Shown one piece after another: positions 1-8,290 of a DNA stretch of 16,843 bases. Every line of letters starts with the position of its first letter. Within the stretch, counting starts at the first letter, position 1. The notes below the pieces were generated by a model that saw only the letters and a list, made by a program, of their open reading frames with translations, searched no databases and was not told the DNA's origin. The translations under genes and the position numbers were made by a program. Origin of the DNA: an uncultured Pseudodesulfovibrio sp. (lineage in GTDB: Bacteria; Desulfobacterota; Desulfovibrionia; Desulfovibrionales; Desulfovibrionaceae); the NCBI GenBank assembly GCA_947259235.1, contig CAMYLL010000014.1, positions 1-16,843 on the forward strand. Reading direction: 5' to 3'.

Positions 1-1854
1 GTCGTAGCCGGGAACGTCCGTGAGCCGGCGCTTTTCGGTTCCGTCCGCGCGCATGATGTAGATCTCGGCGAAATAGGCCGGATCCACCTCGAGCAACCGC
101 TGCTCTTCGTCGGTAAGCTCGTGGTCGTAAGCCTGCCGATTGGAGGCGAAGACGATCCACTCGCCGTCGGGCGAAACGCTGGCCTCGGCGTCGTAGCCAC
201 GCGCATCGGTCAACCGGATCAACGCATCCGCCGCGACCTCGCCGTCCGGTCCGGCGGCCTCGACGGCGGGGCCGGGAGCGATGTAGACGTCCATTTCCGG
301 ATCGTAGTCCCATGCGTAGCGGCGCTCCTGCCCGCCCACGGTGCGGCGGATCACGGCCCACAGCTCGTCGCGTTGCTCGGCTGCGTTGAACACTGCGGCC
401 ACGCTCTCCACCGCGCCGTCGGTGATCATGCGCGTCCAGGCGGCCACCTGCTGATCCGGCTCGTAGGTCAGGGCCACGAGCACGCCGTCGCCGCGTACGC
501 AGTAGAGGATCGAGTCCGGCTCCTGCACATAGGCCATCTGGGTCAGTCCGCCCCTGGTGATGTGTTCCGAGAGGATGGTCAGATCGCGCGAAACATAGGC
601 GTCGGATTCGGAGCGGTAGGCCATCTCGCGTATCTTGCGGCCCGCACGCTGGATATACAGCGTGGCAAACCCGACCGCCTCCGGGCGGGTGGCGGACGCG
701 CCGCAGGTTCCCTCCTGGCTGGCCTTGATGGATTCGGGCGTCACCGCGTCGCCCAGGGAGCCGCTGATGGTCCACTCTCCGCCCGCCGTGCCCACCCAGA
801 GCCTGCCGCGCGGAATCAGGAACTCGATGGCGTTTGCCTGCCTGCCCGCAATGGTGACCTCGATGGCGTCGTCGTCCAGGGGGGCGGCCCCGGCCGGTGC
901 GCGGGTTCTGTCCCCGGGCTCCAAGCACTCCCAGCAGTCGGCGTTGAGCGCTCCCTCGGCGTCCCAGATGGGCTCGATGCCCGAGGTTGCCGGGGGCGTC
1001 TGAAAGGTGACGATCCTGTCCGCGCCCGACGCCGTGAGATTGGCCGTGCCCTTGTATCGGTAGTAGCGGGTGGTCGCGTCCGGGTGCTGGCCCTTGATGC
1101 CGTCCAGGGCCTCGAACCCGTCGCCGTCGAGCAGGGTGAAGGTGTCGCCCGCCTTGCCGTCGCGCAGGGAGTCGTTGTTGCCGTCGGCGATCTCGCGATC
1201 AGCCCAGCCGTCCAGGGGGACTTCGCGTGTGCGCAGGCGAAAATCGGCGCTTTCTCCGGTGCGCGAGAACCAGAGGGTTCCGGGCTTGTCCGGGGTGGCG
1301 GCCAGCACGAGCCGCTGCTCGAAGAACGCGACCACGCCAGGATGGTTGGCCTCGCGCCAGGCTTCGGGCGGGTCGATGAACTCCATGTCGGCCAGCTCCC
1401 AATGGTCATGGCCGAGCCGGGTCAGGGTGCGTACCGGGTGGGCCGGGTGGGCCAGGATGAGGGTGTCCCCGGACTGGGCGTGGCACAGGCGGGCCAGTTC
1501 GGCGGCGCGGTACGGCATGTCGCGCACGTACTCGTCCTCTGCGCTCATGACCGCGCCGTGGCCGCTGAAGACGCGCATGCGCCCCTGCCCGGTCTCGTCC
1601 TCGCCCAGCTCCAGGACATAGGCCAGGCCCGCGTTGCTCTCAAAGGGGATGAGCAGTCCGGGCCCGGTCTGATCAATGGCCCGGGCAACGAAGCGGAAGC
1701 CGCTGCGGCGGGTGGCGCCGCCGTGAGGATGCACGTGAAAGTTCTCCAGGGTGCGGCAGCCGTTGAAATAACGCGACAGGTCGATCCTGCCCGCCAGGCG
1801 GGGGCTGATCTCGCCCGCCGTGAAGTTTGTCAGCGAGGGGGTGGCTATGCTCAT
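1..1854 (-). CDS. Phage tail protein with in-frame PD40/TolB-like C-terminal segment (3' end outside window)
   Basis: The frame is open from ATG at 1854 (AAGGAG at 1870-1865, 10 bases upstream) through 618 codons to the window edge, without a stop. Residues 1-512 read as a tailed-phage virion protein of the kind annotated 'phage tail protein' or stabilization protein. The start MSIATPSLTNFTAGEISPRL, then NGCRTLENFHVHPHGGATRR, LWFSRTGESADFRL and FATLYIQRAGRKIREMAYR are typical of that family, which would act in tail or head-tail assembly. From about residue 511 the sequence becomes a TolB-type PD40 beta-propeller: AWDYDPEMDVY, RLTDARGYDAEASVSPDGEW, then EIYIMRADGTEKRRLTDV, a periplasmic or secreted fold unrelated to tails. 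Leucine codons change at the same point. No other phage gene is in the window. The tail identity is fairly sure, and so is the PD40 identity. Whether one natural protein joins them is doubtful. Confidence 0.8.
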   Translation of the reverse strand, partial: MSIATPSLTNFTAGEISPRLAGRIDLSRYFNGCRTLENFHVHPHGGATRRSGFRFVARAIDQTGPGLLIPFESNAGLAYVLELGEDETGQGRMRVFSGHGAVMSAEDEYVRDMPYRAAELARLCHAQSGDTLILAHPAHPVRTLTRLGHDHWELADMEFIDPPEAWREANHPGVVAFFEQRLVLAATPDKPGTLWFSRTGESADFRLRTREVPLDGWADREIADGNNDSLRDGKAGDTFTLLDGDGFEALDGIKGQHPDATTRYYRYKGTANLTASGADRIVTFQTPPATSGIEPIWDAEGALNADCWECLEPGDRTRAPAGAAPLDDDAIEVTIAGRQANAIEFLIPRGRLWVGTAGGEWTISGSLGDAVTPESIKASQEGTCGASATRPEAVGFATLYIQRAGRKIREMAYRSESDAYVSRDLTILSEHITRGGLTQMAYVQEPDSILYCVRGDGVLVALTYEPDQQVAAWTRMITDGAVESVAAVFNAAEQRDELWAVIRRTVGGQERRYAWDYDPEMDVYIAPGPAVEAAGPDGEVAADALIRLTDARGYDAEASVSPDGEWIVFASNRQAYDHELTDEEQRLLEVDPAYFAEIYIMRADGTEKRRLTDVPGYD

Positions 1855-2195
1855 GCGTCCGTGTCTCCTTGTTGTTTCGACGTCCCCGGTGAAGGGGGGC
1901 GGCGTATGGGAGGCAGGCTAGCCCGGCTTTTACGCCGGGGCGGAGATCGGGCGCGGGGGGGATGAAAAGAGACGCGCGCGGGGCGACATTCCCTGTTGAC
2001 AGGGAAACGGCGCGGTCGTCGTGCGGCAGGGGGAGGAAAAGCAGCCGGGCCGGGGCGTGGATGCCTCCGGCCCGGCGGATGTGCGGGGTGGTGGATGTTT
2101 TCATGCCCATCCCGGGTGGATGGGCCAGCGTGGGACTTCCTGCCTCTGGCGGGAGGCGGGTGTATCCGGCTCTGGGCCGGAGGCCGGACCGCGGC
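1855..2195. other. Non-coding gap with five inverted repeats
   Basis: No convincing gene lies here. The stretch holds a series of hairpin-forming inverted repeats: 1921-1941 (imperfect, GCCCGGC arm), 1989-2006 (TTCCCTG / CAGGGAA, 4-base loop), 2044-2076 (perfect 10-bp arm GCCGGGCCGG), 2105-2125 (perfect 8-bp arm GCCCATCC, 5-base loop) and 2165-2181 (TCCGGC / GCCGGA). The phage-type gene's ribosome binding site is at 1865-1870. The repeats lie between the 3' end of the small CxxC gene and the 5' end of the tail gene, so some probably end transcription of the former. Confidence 0.6.
2037..2076 (-). terminator. Possible rho-independent terminator after the CxxC protein gene
   Basis: Read on the minus strand, a perfect 10-bp G+C-only stem (arms 2067-2076 and 2044-2053, 13-base loop) is followed after TGC by four T (2040-2037). 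The stem is strong but the T tract is short, and the structure is about 120 bases beyond the stop, so this is a modest call. Confidence 0.35.
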
Positions 2196-2453
2196 CTAGT
2201 TGGCGGCTGCGGGCTGGGTTGTGCGGTCGTCCTTTTCGCGGTTGAGACGGATGACCTGGGTGGTGAAGGATGTCTCGCCGGGCTGACAGGCGGGGCATCC
2301 CTCCGACATGATGACGCAGCGTTCGTCAAGGGTCGCCATGTCGATGCCGGCCATTCTGAGCAGCTTGGAGGTCATGCCGTGTCCCCACAGGATCGGCTGG
2401 CCGCAGCGGCTGCATTCCACATACAGCAGTTCTGGATCGAATTGTGTGGTCAT
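2196..2453 (-). CDS. Small double-CxxC (zinc-ribbon-like) hypothetical protein
   Basis: This 85-aa protein carries two CxxC pairs, C14/C17 (CSRC) and C53/C56 (CPAC), plus C46. That spacing suits a small zinc-binding ribbon, so it is probably a soluble cytoplasmic protein. The N-terminus FDPELLYVECSRCGQPILW and the later TLDERC resemble small uncharacterised proteins I recall from Desulfovibrio-type genomes; no function is known to me. The ATG at 2453 has no recognisable Shine-Dalgarno sequence. A -35/-10 pair sits so that transcription should begin at or next to the ATG, which supports this start as a leaderless one. The gene follows the GGDEF-EAL gene after 59 bases on the same strand but appears to have its own promoter. 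The C-terminus (NREKDDRTTQPAAAN) is polar and probably disordered. Confidence 0.8.
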   Translation of the reverse strand: MTTQFDPELLYVECSRCGQPILWGHGMTSKLLRMAGIDMATLDERCVIMSEGCPACQPGETSFTTQVIRLNREKDDRTTQPAAAN

Positions 2454-2459
2454 GAGACA

Positions 2460-2488
2460 AGTGTAAGCATCCCGGCCGCAGATGACAA
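2460..2488 (-). promoter_or_regulatory. Sigma-70-like promoter placing the start site at the ATG
   Basis: On the minus strand, TTGTCA (2488-2483) and TACACT (2465-2460) are 17 bases apart, matching consensus at 5/6 and 4/6 positions. Six bases separate the -10 from the ATG at 2453, so the predicted first transcribed base is about the A of ATG. The absence of any SD fits leaderless initiation. Confidence 0.45.
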
Positions 2489-2512
2489 GGGGGGATGGGA
2501 CGGGTCGGCGGG

Positions 2513-5035
2513 CTAGGCGTCTTCGCAGTGGGATTGCCGTTCGCGTTCCTCGGCCTCGATCTGGTCGCGGCAGTCCTGCATGGCCGTGGTCATGGCGTGG
2601 CGTGGCGAGCTGTCGTCGTCGAAGGTGCGCCGGTGCAGCAGCGCCTCGGCGTCATGGGGGCTCAAGGGCTTGTGGAAGTAGAAGCCCTGGACGCACTCGC
2701 ACTTGAGGTCCATGAGGGAGCACAGCTGGCCCGCCTCCTCGACCCCCTCGGCCACCACGTCCAGCCCCAGGGAGTGGGCCAGAGCGATGACGGCGCGCAC
2801 GATCTCCATGTTTTCAGGGTCGCTCTTCATCCGCGAGATGAAGGACCGGTCCACCTTGAGGGTGTCCACGGGCAGTTGCTGGAGCTGGGACAGGGAGGAG
2901 TAGCCGGTACCGAAGTCGTCGATGGAGAAGCGCACGCCGAGCTTGCGCAGCCGCCGCAGCACGTTGATGGCCGCGTCCGGGTGGTCCATGAGCGCGGTCT
3001 CTGTGATCTCAAGCTTGAGAGTCTCCGGCGGCAGCCCCGCCGCCCGCAAGGCGTCCATGACGACCTTGTCCAGCTCCATTCGGGCGAACTGCTTGCTGGA
3101 GAGGTTGACGGACATGAACACGCCTTCGGCCCCCGGGGTGCTTGCCCGCCACCTGGAGAGGGTCATGAGGGATTCGCGCAGCACCCACTCGCCGAGCTTG
3201 AGGATGATGCCCGATTCCTCGGCCATGGGAATGAACTCCGACGGGGGGATGGAGCCGCGCTCGGGGTGATTCCAGCGGGCCAGGGCTTCGAACCCCATGA
3301 GGTCCGAGCCGTCGAGGTCCATGATCGGCTGGAATTCCACATGGAACTCGCCGGACTCCAGGCCCCGGCGCATGTCGTTTTCCATGGTCAGCTGGTCCAC
3401 GGCGTTTTCGAGCATCCGGGTGGTGAAGACCTTGAACCGGTTGCGGCCCGCCTCCTTTGCCTGATGCATGGCGATGTTGGCGCGCTGGAGCACGTCGGAC
3501 GCCTTGATGTCCGGGATGGGGCTCATGACCATGCCGAAGCTGGCCGTGGTCTGCACCTCGTGGCCGGAGACGAGGAAGGGCTGGGCCAGCTCCTCGCGGA
3601 TGCGCTTGACGATGCGGATGGCCTCGCCCGGGCTGGTCAGCTCGTCCAGAAGCAGGACGAACTCGTCGCCGCCGAAGCGGGAAACCGTGTCCAGGGTGCG
3701 AACGTGCTGGGAGAGCCGGTTGGCCGTCTCCATGAGCACGAGGTCGCCGTAGCGGTGGCCCAGGGAGTCGTTGATGACTTTGAACCGGTCGAGGTCAAGG
3801 AAGATCACGGCGAAGAAATAGCTGTTGCGCCGACCGGCCCGGCGCATGGCCTGATTGACGCGGTCCAGGCACAGGGTGCGGTTGGCCAGCCCGGTCAGGG
3901 GGTCGTGCAGGGCCTGATGCCTGAGCTGCTCCTCCATGTGCTTGCGGTCCGTGATGTCGCGGAAGCTGCACCGGATGCCCAGAGGTTTCATGCCGATGCC
4001 GTAAACAGCGCGGCCGACCACGCCCAGCCAGCGGGTCTGGCCGTTCCTGGTGAGGATTCGGAAGTCCAGTGGGCCGCCGTCGGGGTTGTTGATGGACACG
4101 AGGTAGTTGTCCCAGGCGTCGCGGTCTTCGGGCAGGATGATCTCGCGCAGCAGCTCGGGGCGTTCGAAGAACCGCTCCGGCGGATGCCCGGAGATGCGCT
4201 CGCAGGCGGGGGAGCAATAGAGGACCTCGCCGTCCTTGCCCAGCCATATCTCCCAGTCGTAGGCGAAGTCCGCGATGGTCCGGTAGCGCTCCTCCCCGTT
4301 GCGCAGGGCGTCCATGAGCCGCTCGCGCTGGAGGCGTATCTTCGCCTTTTCCTTCATGCCCAGGGAGGCCTGGCGCAGGACGTAGAACTCAAGCCCGGCG
4401 ATGATCGCCAGAATGGTCAGGAAGATCAGGGTGAGCCTGTTGCGGTAGTTGCCCAGCTCGGCCTCCACATCGTCGGTGTAGATGCCGGTTCCCACAATCC
4501 AGCCCCATGGCTCGAACTCGCGGACGTAGGAGAGCTTGTGCACGATCTTTTCCGGCTGGTCCTTCCACTGCCAGAAGTAGTCCACGAACCCGCCCTCGGG
4601 ATTGCTGGCCACCGTGACGAAATCGACAAAGACCGCCGTCCCCTGCTTGTCCTTGTAGGTGGAGAGGTCGCGGCCTTCCATCTCCGGGCGGTAGGGGTGC
4701 ATGATCATGCGCGGCGTGGTGTCGTTGATCCAGAAATAGTCCTTGCCCTCGGGGCCGTAGCGCATGGCCCGGATAATTTCGCGACCCATGGCCTGGGCCT
4801 CTTCGATGGATATCTCGCCCTTGTCCGCGCGCTTGTCGAGAAAGCTCAGGGAGTTGATCACCGAGCCGGTGAGCTCGCGGATGCCGTCGCGGCGGTTTTC
4901 CATGAAGGCCGAGTGCAGGGAGGGGAGGAGATAGAAAAAAATCGACCCGCCGAACAGCACGAGCGTCAGGAGGGCGGGGACCAGCATGCCGAAGGACGTA
5001 TGCTCGAATATGCGCGACAGCGGATACCGGCGCAT
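2513..5035 (-). CDS. Membrane Cache-PAS-GGDEF-EAL protein (c-di-GMP synthesis/degradation)
   Basis: This 840-aa inner-membrane sensor acts on c-di-GMP. One TM segment lies at ~16-37 and a second at ~199-220. Between them is a periplasmic single-Cache domain (DYFWINDTTPRMIMHP, later PWGWIVGTGIY). A PAS domain follows (~245-365), then GGDEF (~370-535) with intact GGDEF at 455-459 and an I-site RTLD at 446-449, so product inhibition is expected. The EAL domain (~548-795) keeps EAL at 583-585, NLSSKQF, LEITET, DDFGTGYSS, KVDRSF, VAEGVE and QGFYFHKPL, so the phosphodiesterase side should also work. The start at 5035 is preferred over a GTG/ATG 30 codons upstream because AGGAG (5046-5042) lies 6 bases before it and the protein then begins just before the first TM. 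The acidic C-terminal tail (~815-840) is unusual but small. It is the third signalling gene of a same-strand run, 100 bases after its neighbour. Confidence 0.92.
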   Translation of the reverse strand: MRRYPLSRIFEHTSFGMLVPALLTLVLFGGSIFFYLLPSLHSAFMENRRDGIRELTGSVINSLSFLDKRADKGEISIEEAQAMGREIIRAMRYGPEGKDYFWINDTTPRMIMHPYRPEMEGRDLSTYKDKQGTAVFVDFVTVASNPEGGFVDYFWQWKDQPEKIVHKLSYVREFEPWGWIVGTGIYTDDVEAELGNYRNRLTLIFLTILAIIAGLEFYVLRQASLGMKEKAKIRLQRERLMDALRNGEERYRTIADFAYDWEIWLGKDGEVLYCSPACERISGHPPERFFERPELLREIILPEDRDAWDNYLVSINNPDGGPLDFRILTRNGQTRWLGVVGRAVYGIGMKPLGIRCSFRDITDRKHMEEQLRHQALHDPLTGLANRTLCLDRVNQAMRRAGRRNSYFFAVIFLDLDRFKVINDSLGHRYGDLVLMETANRLSQHVRTLDTVSRFGGDEFVLLLDELTSPGEAIRIVKRIREELAQPFLVSGHEVQTTASFGMVMSPIPDIKASDVLQRANIAMHQAKEAGRNRFKVFTTRMLENAVDQLTMENDMRRGLESGEFHVEFQPIMDLDGSDLMGFEALARWNHPERGSIPPSEFIPMAEESGIILKLGEWVLRESLMTLSRWRASTPGAEGVFMSVNLSSKQFARMELDKVVMDALRAAGLPPETLKLEITETALMDHPDAAINVLRRLRKLGVRFSIDDFGTGYSSLSQLQQLPVDTLKVDRSFISRMKSDPENMEIVRAVIALAHSLGLDVVAEGVEEAGQLCSLMDLKCECVQGFYFHKPLSPHDAEALLHRRTFDDDSSPRHAMTTAMQDCRDQIEAEERERQSHCEDA

Positions 5036-5135
5036 TATCGGCTCCTGGCCGAAGAATCTTCGAGCGTTGTCTGTATCATGCATAACCATACGATGGCGCG
5101 GAGAAAAAGTGAAGGGGGATTGCACAGATGGAGGA

Positions 5136-8100
5136 TCATCCCGCGACCACCTTGTTGCGCCCGGACTGCTTGGCTTCGTAGAGGGCCACGTCCGCCCGCT
5201 TGAGCAGCTCCTCCACCGACCCGGTGGCTGTTTCCATGCAGGCCGCGCCGATGCTCACGGTGATCGTGAGCGTGCCCCCGTTGGTTTTCATGGGGGCGTT
5301 CTCCACGGCGCGGCGGAGCCGTTCGGCCACGTCCATGGCGGCCGCGGCTTCGGTCTCCGGCAGGAGCACGGCGAACTCCTCGCCGCCCAGTCGGCCCAGG
5401 ATGTCCGCTTCGCGCAGCGCCTTGAGCGAGGTCGAAGCCAGCTCGCGCAGGACTTCGTCGCCCACGTCGTGCCCGTGGGTGTCGTTGACCCGTTTGAAGT
5501 GGTCTATGTCCATCATCAGCATGGCCAGCGGCCCCTGGTAGCGTTTGCTGCGGGCAAACTCCCGCTCTGCCAGCTCCATGAACCGGCGGCGGTTGAAGAG
5601 GCCTGTCAGTCCGTCGGTGGTGGCCAGCTCGCGCAGCCGGGCTTCGGTGGCCTTGCGCTCGGTGATGTCGCGGATGGTCCCCACGGCGTACCAGTTCGTG
5701 CCGATTCTGAAAGAGGAGATAGACCGTTCCACAGGCATTCGCGTGCCGTCCTTGCGCAGGGCCACGGTTTCCTGAATGGCACCGATGGCCGGTCCGCTGC
5801 CGGTTCCTTCGAAATGGAGCATGCCCTGGCGGGCTTCCTCGCGCAGGTCGGGCGGGGTGATGAGCTCGTGGAGGTCGCGGCCGACAGCCTCCTCCTCGCC
5901 GTAGCCGAAGAGCCGCTCGGCCGCCTGATTCCAGAACGAGATCAGGCCGCTGGCGTTGATCATGACGATGGCGTCATACGCGGATTCGGCCAGGGCGCGC
6001 AGCTTCTGCTCGCTGGCCTTGATGGCGTTTTCGGTCTCCTTGCGGTCGGAGATGTTCATGTCCGCGCCCCGGAAGCCCTGAAACGAGCCCTCGTCGTCGA
6101 AGTAGGGGACGCCGCTGCTCTGGAGCCAGATGCGCTGCCCCTCCTTGGTCACGCAGCGCAGCTCGATCTTTGAGAAGGGCGCTCTGTCGCGGTATATCTC
6201 CGAGCGCCAGGCGGTAAAGTCGTTGACGTGTTCCTCGGGGATGAACAACGCGGGCGTGCGCCCTGTCAGCTCCTCGGCCGTGTAGCCCAGGACAAAGGTG
6301 ACGTCTTCGGTGACAAAGGTGAATTCGTCGTTTTCGTTGGTTTCCCAGATGAACTCGCCCACCGCCTCGCTGACGTCCCTGAATCGTTGTTCGGAGCGTT
6401 TGAGGGCGATCTCGGCCGTGCGTTGCTCGGTGACGTCGCGGGCATAGACCGCCACGCGTTCCACCCCGCCGTCTACTCCGGCCACGGGGTAGACGTTGAT
6501 CTGGAGCATGCGGTCGTTGCGTATGGTTTCCAGCCGGGCGGGCTCGCCAGTGTCCATGACGCGCCGCAGCAGGGCGCGCCGGTTCTCCACAACGTCATGG
6601 GGGACAAAATCGAAGATGATCTGACCGATCATTTTCTCCGGCGTTGTCTCATAGAGGCGCGCGCCGAGCTGGTTGATGGCGATGACGCGTCCATTGGGTT
6701 CGATCAGCATGGCCACGTCCTCGGGCGCGTTGAGCAGGGTCCGGCTGGTCTCCTCGCTTCGCCTGAGGGCGATCTCGTCCGCCTTGCGCCGGGTCATGTC
6801 GCGCAGGGAGCCGACGGCATACCAGCGCCCCTTGAGCGTGAAGGCGGAGATCGACAATTCGACCATGACCATCGAGCCGTTCTTGCGTCTGGCTTCCAGT
6901 TCGAGAGTGTGCCCGATGACCGAGCCGCGGCCCGACCTCGCGAACTCAGCCAGTCCGGCCTCGGCCTGGGCCTGGAGAGACTCGGTCGGGAGCAGCCGGT
7001 GCAGGCGTCTGCCCGTGATCTCCTCCGCGCTGTAGCCCAGCAACCGTTCGGCAGCGGGATTCCAGTAGGAGATGCGGTCCTGGTCGTCTATCATGATGAT
7101 GGCGTCCTGGGCCGACTGGCTGATGGCCAGGGTCCGCTCCTCGCTCTCGCGCAGGCGCGCCTCCACCTCGGCCTGATTGACCCGGTAGCGGGCCAGGAAC
7201 CAGCATCCCGGAATCAGCATGATCAGAAAAAGCGCGGCCAGGGCGGTGAAGGGGGTGGCCAGCGGGGTGGCCAGTGCGGCCGGGGGGACCCAGGTCAGGA
7301 CCTTCCACCGTCTGGCAGCCGTCTCGGCCGAGGGAGGGATGGCAGACAAGATCGCTCCGGGTATCACGTCCATGGTTTCAAAGGTGAACAGCCCTTCCGG
7401 GGTCATCATCTGCCCGGTCTCGCTGGTCGAGATGATCTTCCAGGCGGCGGGAAAACGCCTTGCCACGGTCAGTTCCGGCCGTCCCAGGTCCCGGCCCCAT
7501 TCCTCGTCGCCGGAGGGGCCGAGCATCCAGAAGCCGTCGCCGTCGCACAGGAGGGTCATGCTCTCGCCGGTGGAGACCGCGCTTCTGACCTGGTTGAGGA
7601 GGTGCTGTCCTTCGTAGTTGAGGACCACCGCGCCCAGGGGCGTGCCGTTAGGCCCCAGGACCGGGCTGGCGAATCGCAGAGTCGGCCGGAGGGGCATCTC
7701 CACCCGCCCGTGTTCCACGTTGAGGTCGAAGTCGGAGATGTAAACGTCGTTTCTTCCGGCCGAGGCGGCTTTGGAGAAGTAGTAGCGGTGGCTCTTGTCC
7801 TGCAGGTCCTGTGTCTGGAGCAGCTCCGGTCCCGCATAGGTCCGCTCCACCCGGATGCGCTCCATGCCGGTGGCGTCGAGGTAGCGCAGCTGAAAGTACT
7901 GGGGACGGTTGCGGGCGAAGTCGATGAAGGCTTGCTCCAGATCGGCCCATGCCGCGTGACTCGCGGGCTGGGCCACCGTGCGGGAGGCCATGCTGGCCAG
8001 GAACCGCGCGTCCGAGGCGCGGCTGGACACTTCCTGGGCGACGAGGAGGGACTCGCGGGCCAGGGCGATCTCCTGGCGCACGCGCACCAGCTCGACATGG

Positions 8101-8198
8101 GTCTGGTTCCGGCTGACGAGGAACCATGCGGCGGCCAGAACGATGGCCAGGGCCAGCGGTCCGTAGAGCTTGAGAAATTCCCGTACCGTCCGATTCAC
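5136..8198 (-). CDS. Membrane dCache-4xPAS-GGDEF diguanylate cyclase
   Basis: This 1020-aa sensor diguanylate cyclase has TM1 at ~11-29 and a large periplasmic double-Cache-type domain (~33-312; YFQLRYLDATGMERIRVE and LRFASPVLGPNGTPLGAVVLN are typical). TM2 follows at ~315-337. Then come four PAS domains (~351-475, 478-598, 603-722, 725-850), each ending in an RD-T/ISDR-type PAC signature, and a C-terminal GGDEF domain. The active site is GGEEF (938-942), an accepted active variant, with metal-binding DIDHFK (897-902) and an I-site READ (929-932). It should make c-di-GMP in response to a periplasmic ligand and possibly cytoplasmic cues. The start is GTG at 8198 with a GGGAGGGG ribosome site just upstream. 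PAS1 and PAS4 are much more alike than the other pairs. Three TTGCGC repeats 11 bases apart lie 33-60 bases upstream of the start. Confidence 0.92.
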   Translation of the reverse strand: MNRTVREFLKLYGPLALAIVLAAAWFLVSRNQTHVELVRVRQEIALARESLLVAQEVSSRASDARFLASMASRTVAQPASHAAWADLEQAFIDFARNRPQYFQLRYLDATGMERIRVERTYAGPELLQTQDLQDKSHRYYFSKAASAGRNDVYISDFDLNVEHGRVEMPLRPTLRFASPVLGPNGTPLGAVVLNYEGQHLLNQVRSAVSTGESMTLLCDGDGFWMLGPSGDEEWGRDLGRPELTVARRFPAAWKIISTSETGQMMTPEGLFTFETMDVIPGAILSAIPPSAETAARRWKVLTWVPPAALATPLATPFTALAALFLIMLIPGCWFLARYRVNQAEVEARLRESEERTLAISQSAQDAIIMIDDQDRISYWNPAAERLLGYSAEEITGRRLHRLLPTESLQAQAEAGLAEFARSGRGSVIGHTLELEARRKNGSMVMVELSISAFTLKGRWYAVGSLRDMTRRKADEIALRRSEETSRTLLNAPEDVAMLIEPNGRVIAINQLGARLYETTPEKMIGQIIFDFVPHDVVENRRALLRRVMDTGEPARLETIRNDRMLQINVYPVAGVDGGVERVAVYARDVTEQRTAEIALKRSEQRFRDVSEAVGEFIWETNENDEFTFVTEDVTFVLGYTAEELTGRTPALFIPEEHVNDFTAWRSEIYRDRAPFSKIELRCVTKEGQRIWLQSSGVPYFDDEGSFQGFRGADMNISDRKETENAIKASEQKLRALAESAYDAIVMINASGLISFWNQAAERLFGYGEEEAVGRDLHELITPPDLREEARQGMLHFEGTGSGPAIGAIQETVALRKDGTRMPVERSISSFRIGTNWYAVGTIRDITERKATEARLRELATTDGLTGLFNRRRFMELAEREFARSKRYQGPLAMLMMDIDHFKRVNDTHGHDVGDEVLRELASTSLKALREADILGRLGGEEFAVLLPETEAAAAMDVAERLRRAVENAPMKTNGGTLTITVSIGAACMETATGSVEELLKRADVALYEAKQSGRNKVVAG

Positions 8199-8230
8199 TC
8201 GCCCCTCCCCTTGAGGCCGTGTGCCGCCGC

Positions 8231-8283
8231 TTGCGCGTTATTTGCGCGCCGTTTGCGCCGTGAACATGCGGTCTGGCTTGCGC
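8231..8283. repeat. Phased TTGCGC repeats upstream of the diguanylate cyclase gene
   Basis: TTGCGC (GCGCAA on the coding strand) begins at 8231, 8242 and 8253, exactly 11 bases apart, with a further copy at 8278. They fill most of the 92-base gap between the small GGDEF gene and the GTG start at 8198. One-turn phasing upstream of a start is compatible with a protein-binding site, but that role is inferred. Confidence 0.5.
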
Positions 8284-8290
8284 GACGTGG

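Noticed and set aside
121..1965. 614-codon open frame on the plus strand
   Set aside because: It is antisense to the recognisable phage-tail/PD40 frame; the translation has no family features and is a high-GC artefact with CTG/GCC codons read backwards.
5036..5125. 30-codon N-terminal extension of the GGDEF-EAL protein
   Set aside because: It has no ribosome site, while AGGAG sits 6 bases before the ATG at 5035; the extension is charged and would precede the first TM segment.
2495..5203. 902-codon open frame on the plus strand
   Set aside because: It mirrors the GGDEF-EAL gene on the other strand; the His/Gly/Val-rich product is typical of antisense reading of GC-rich genes.
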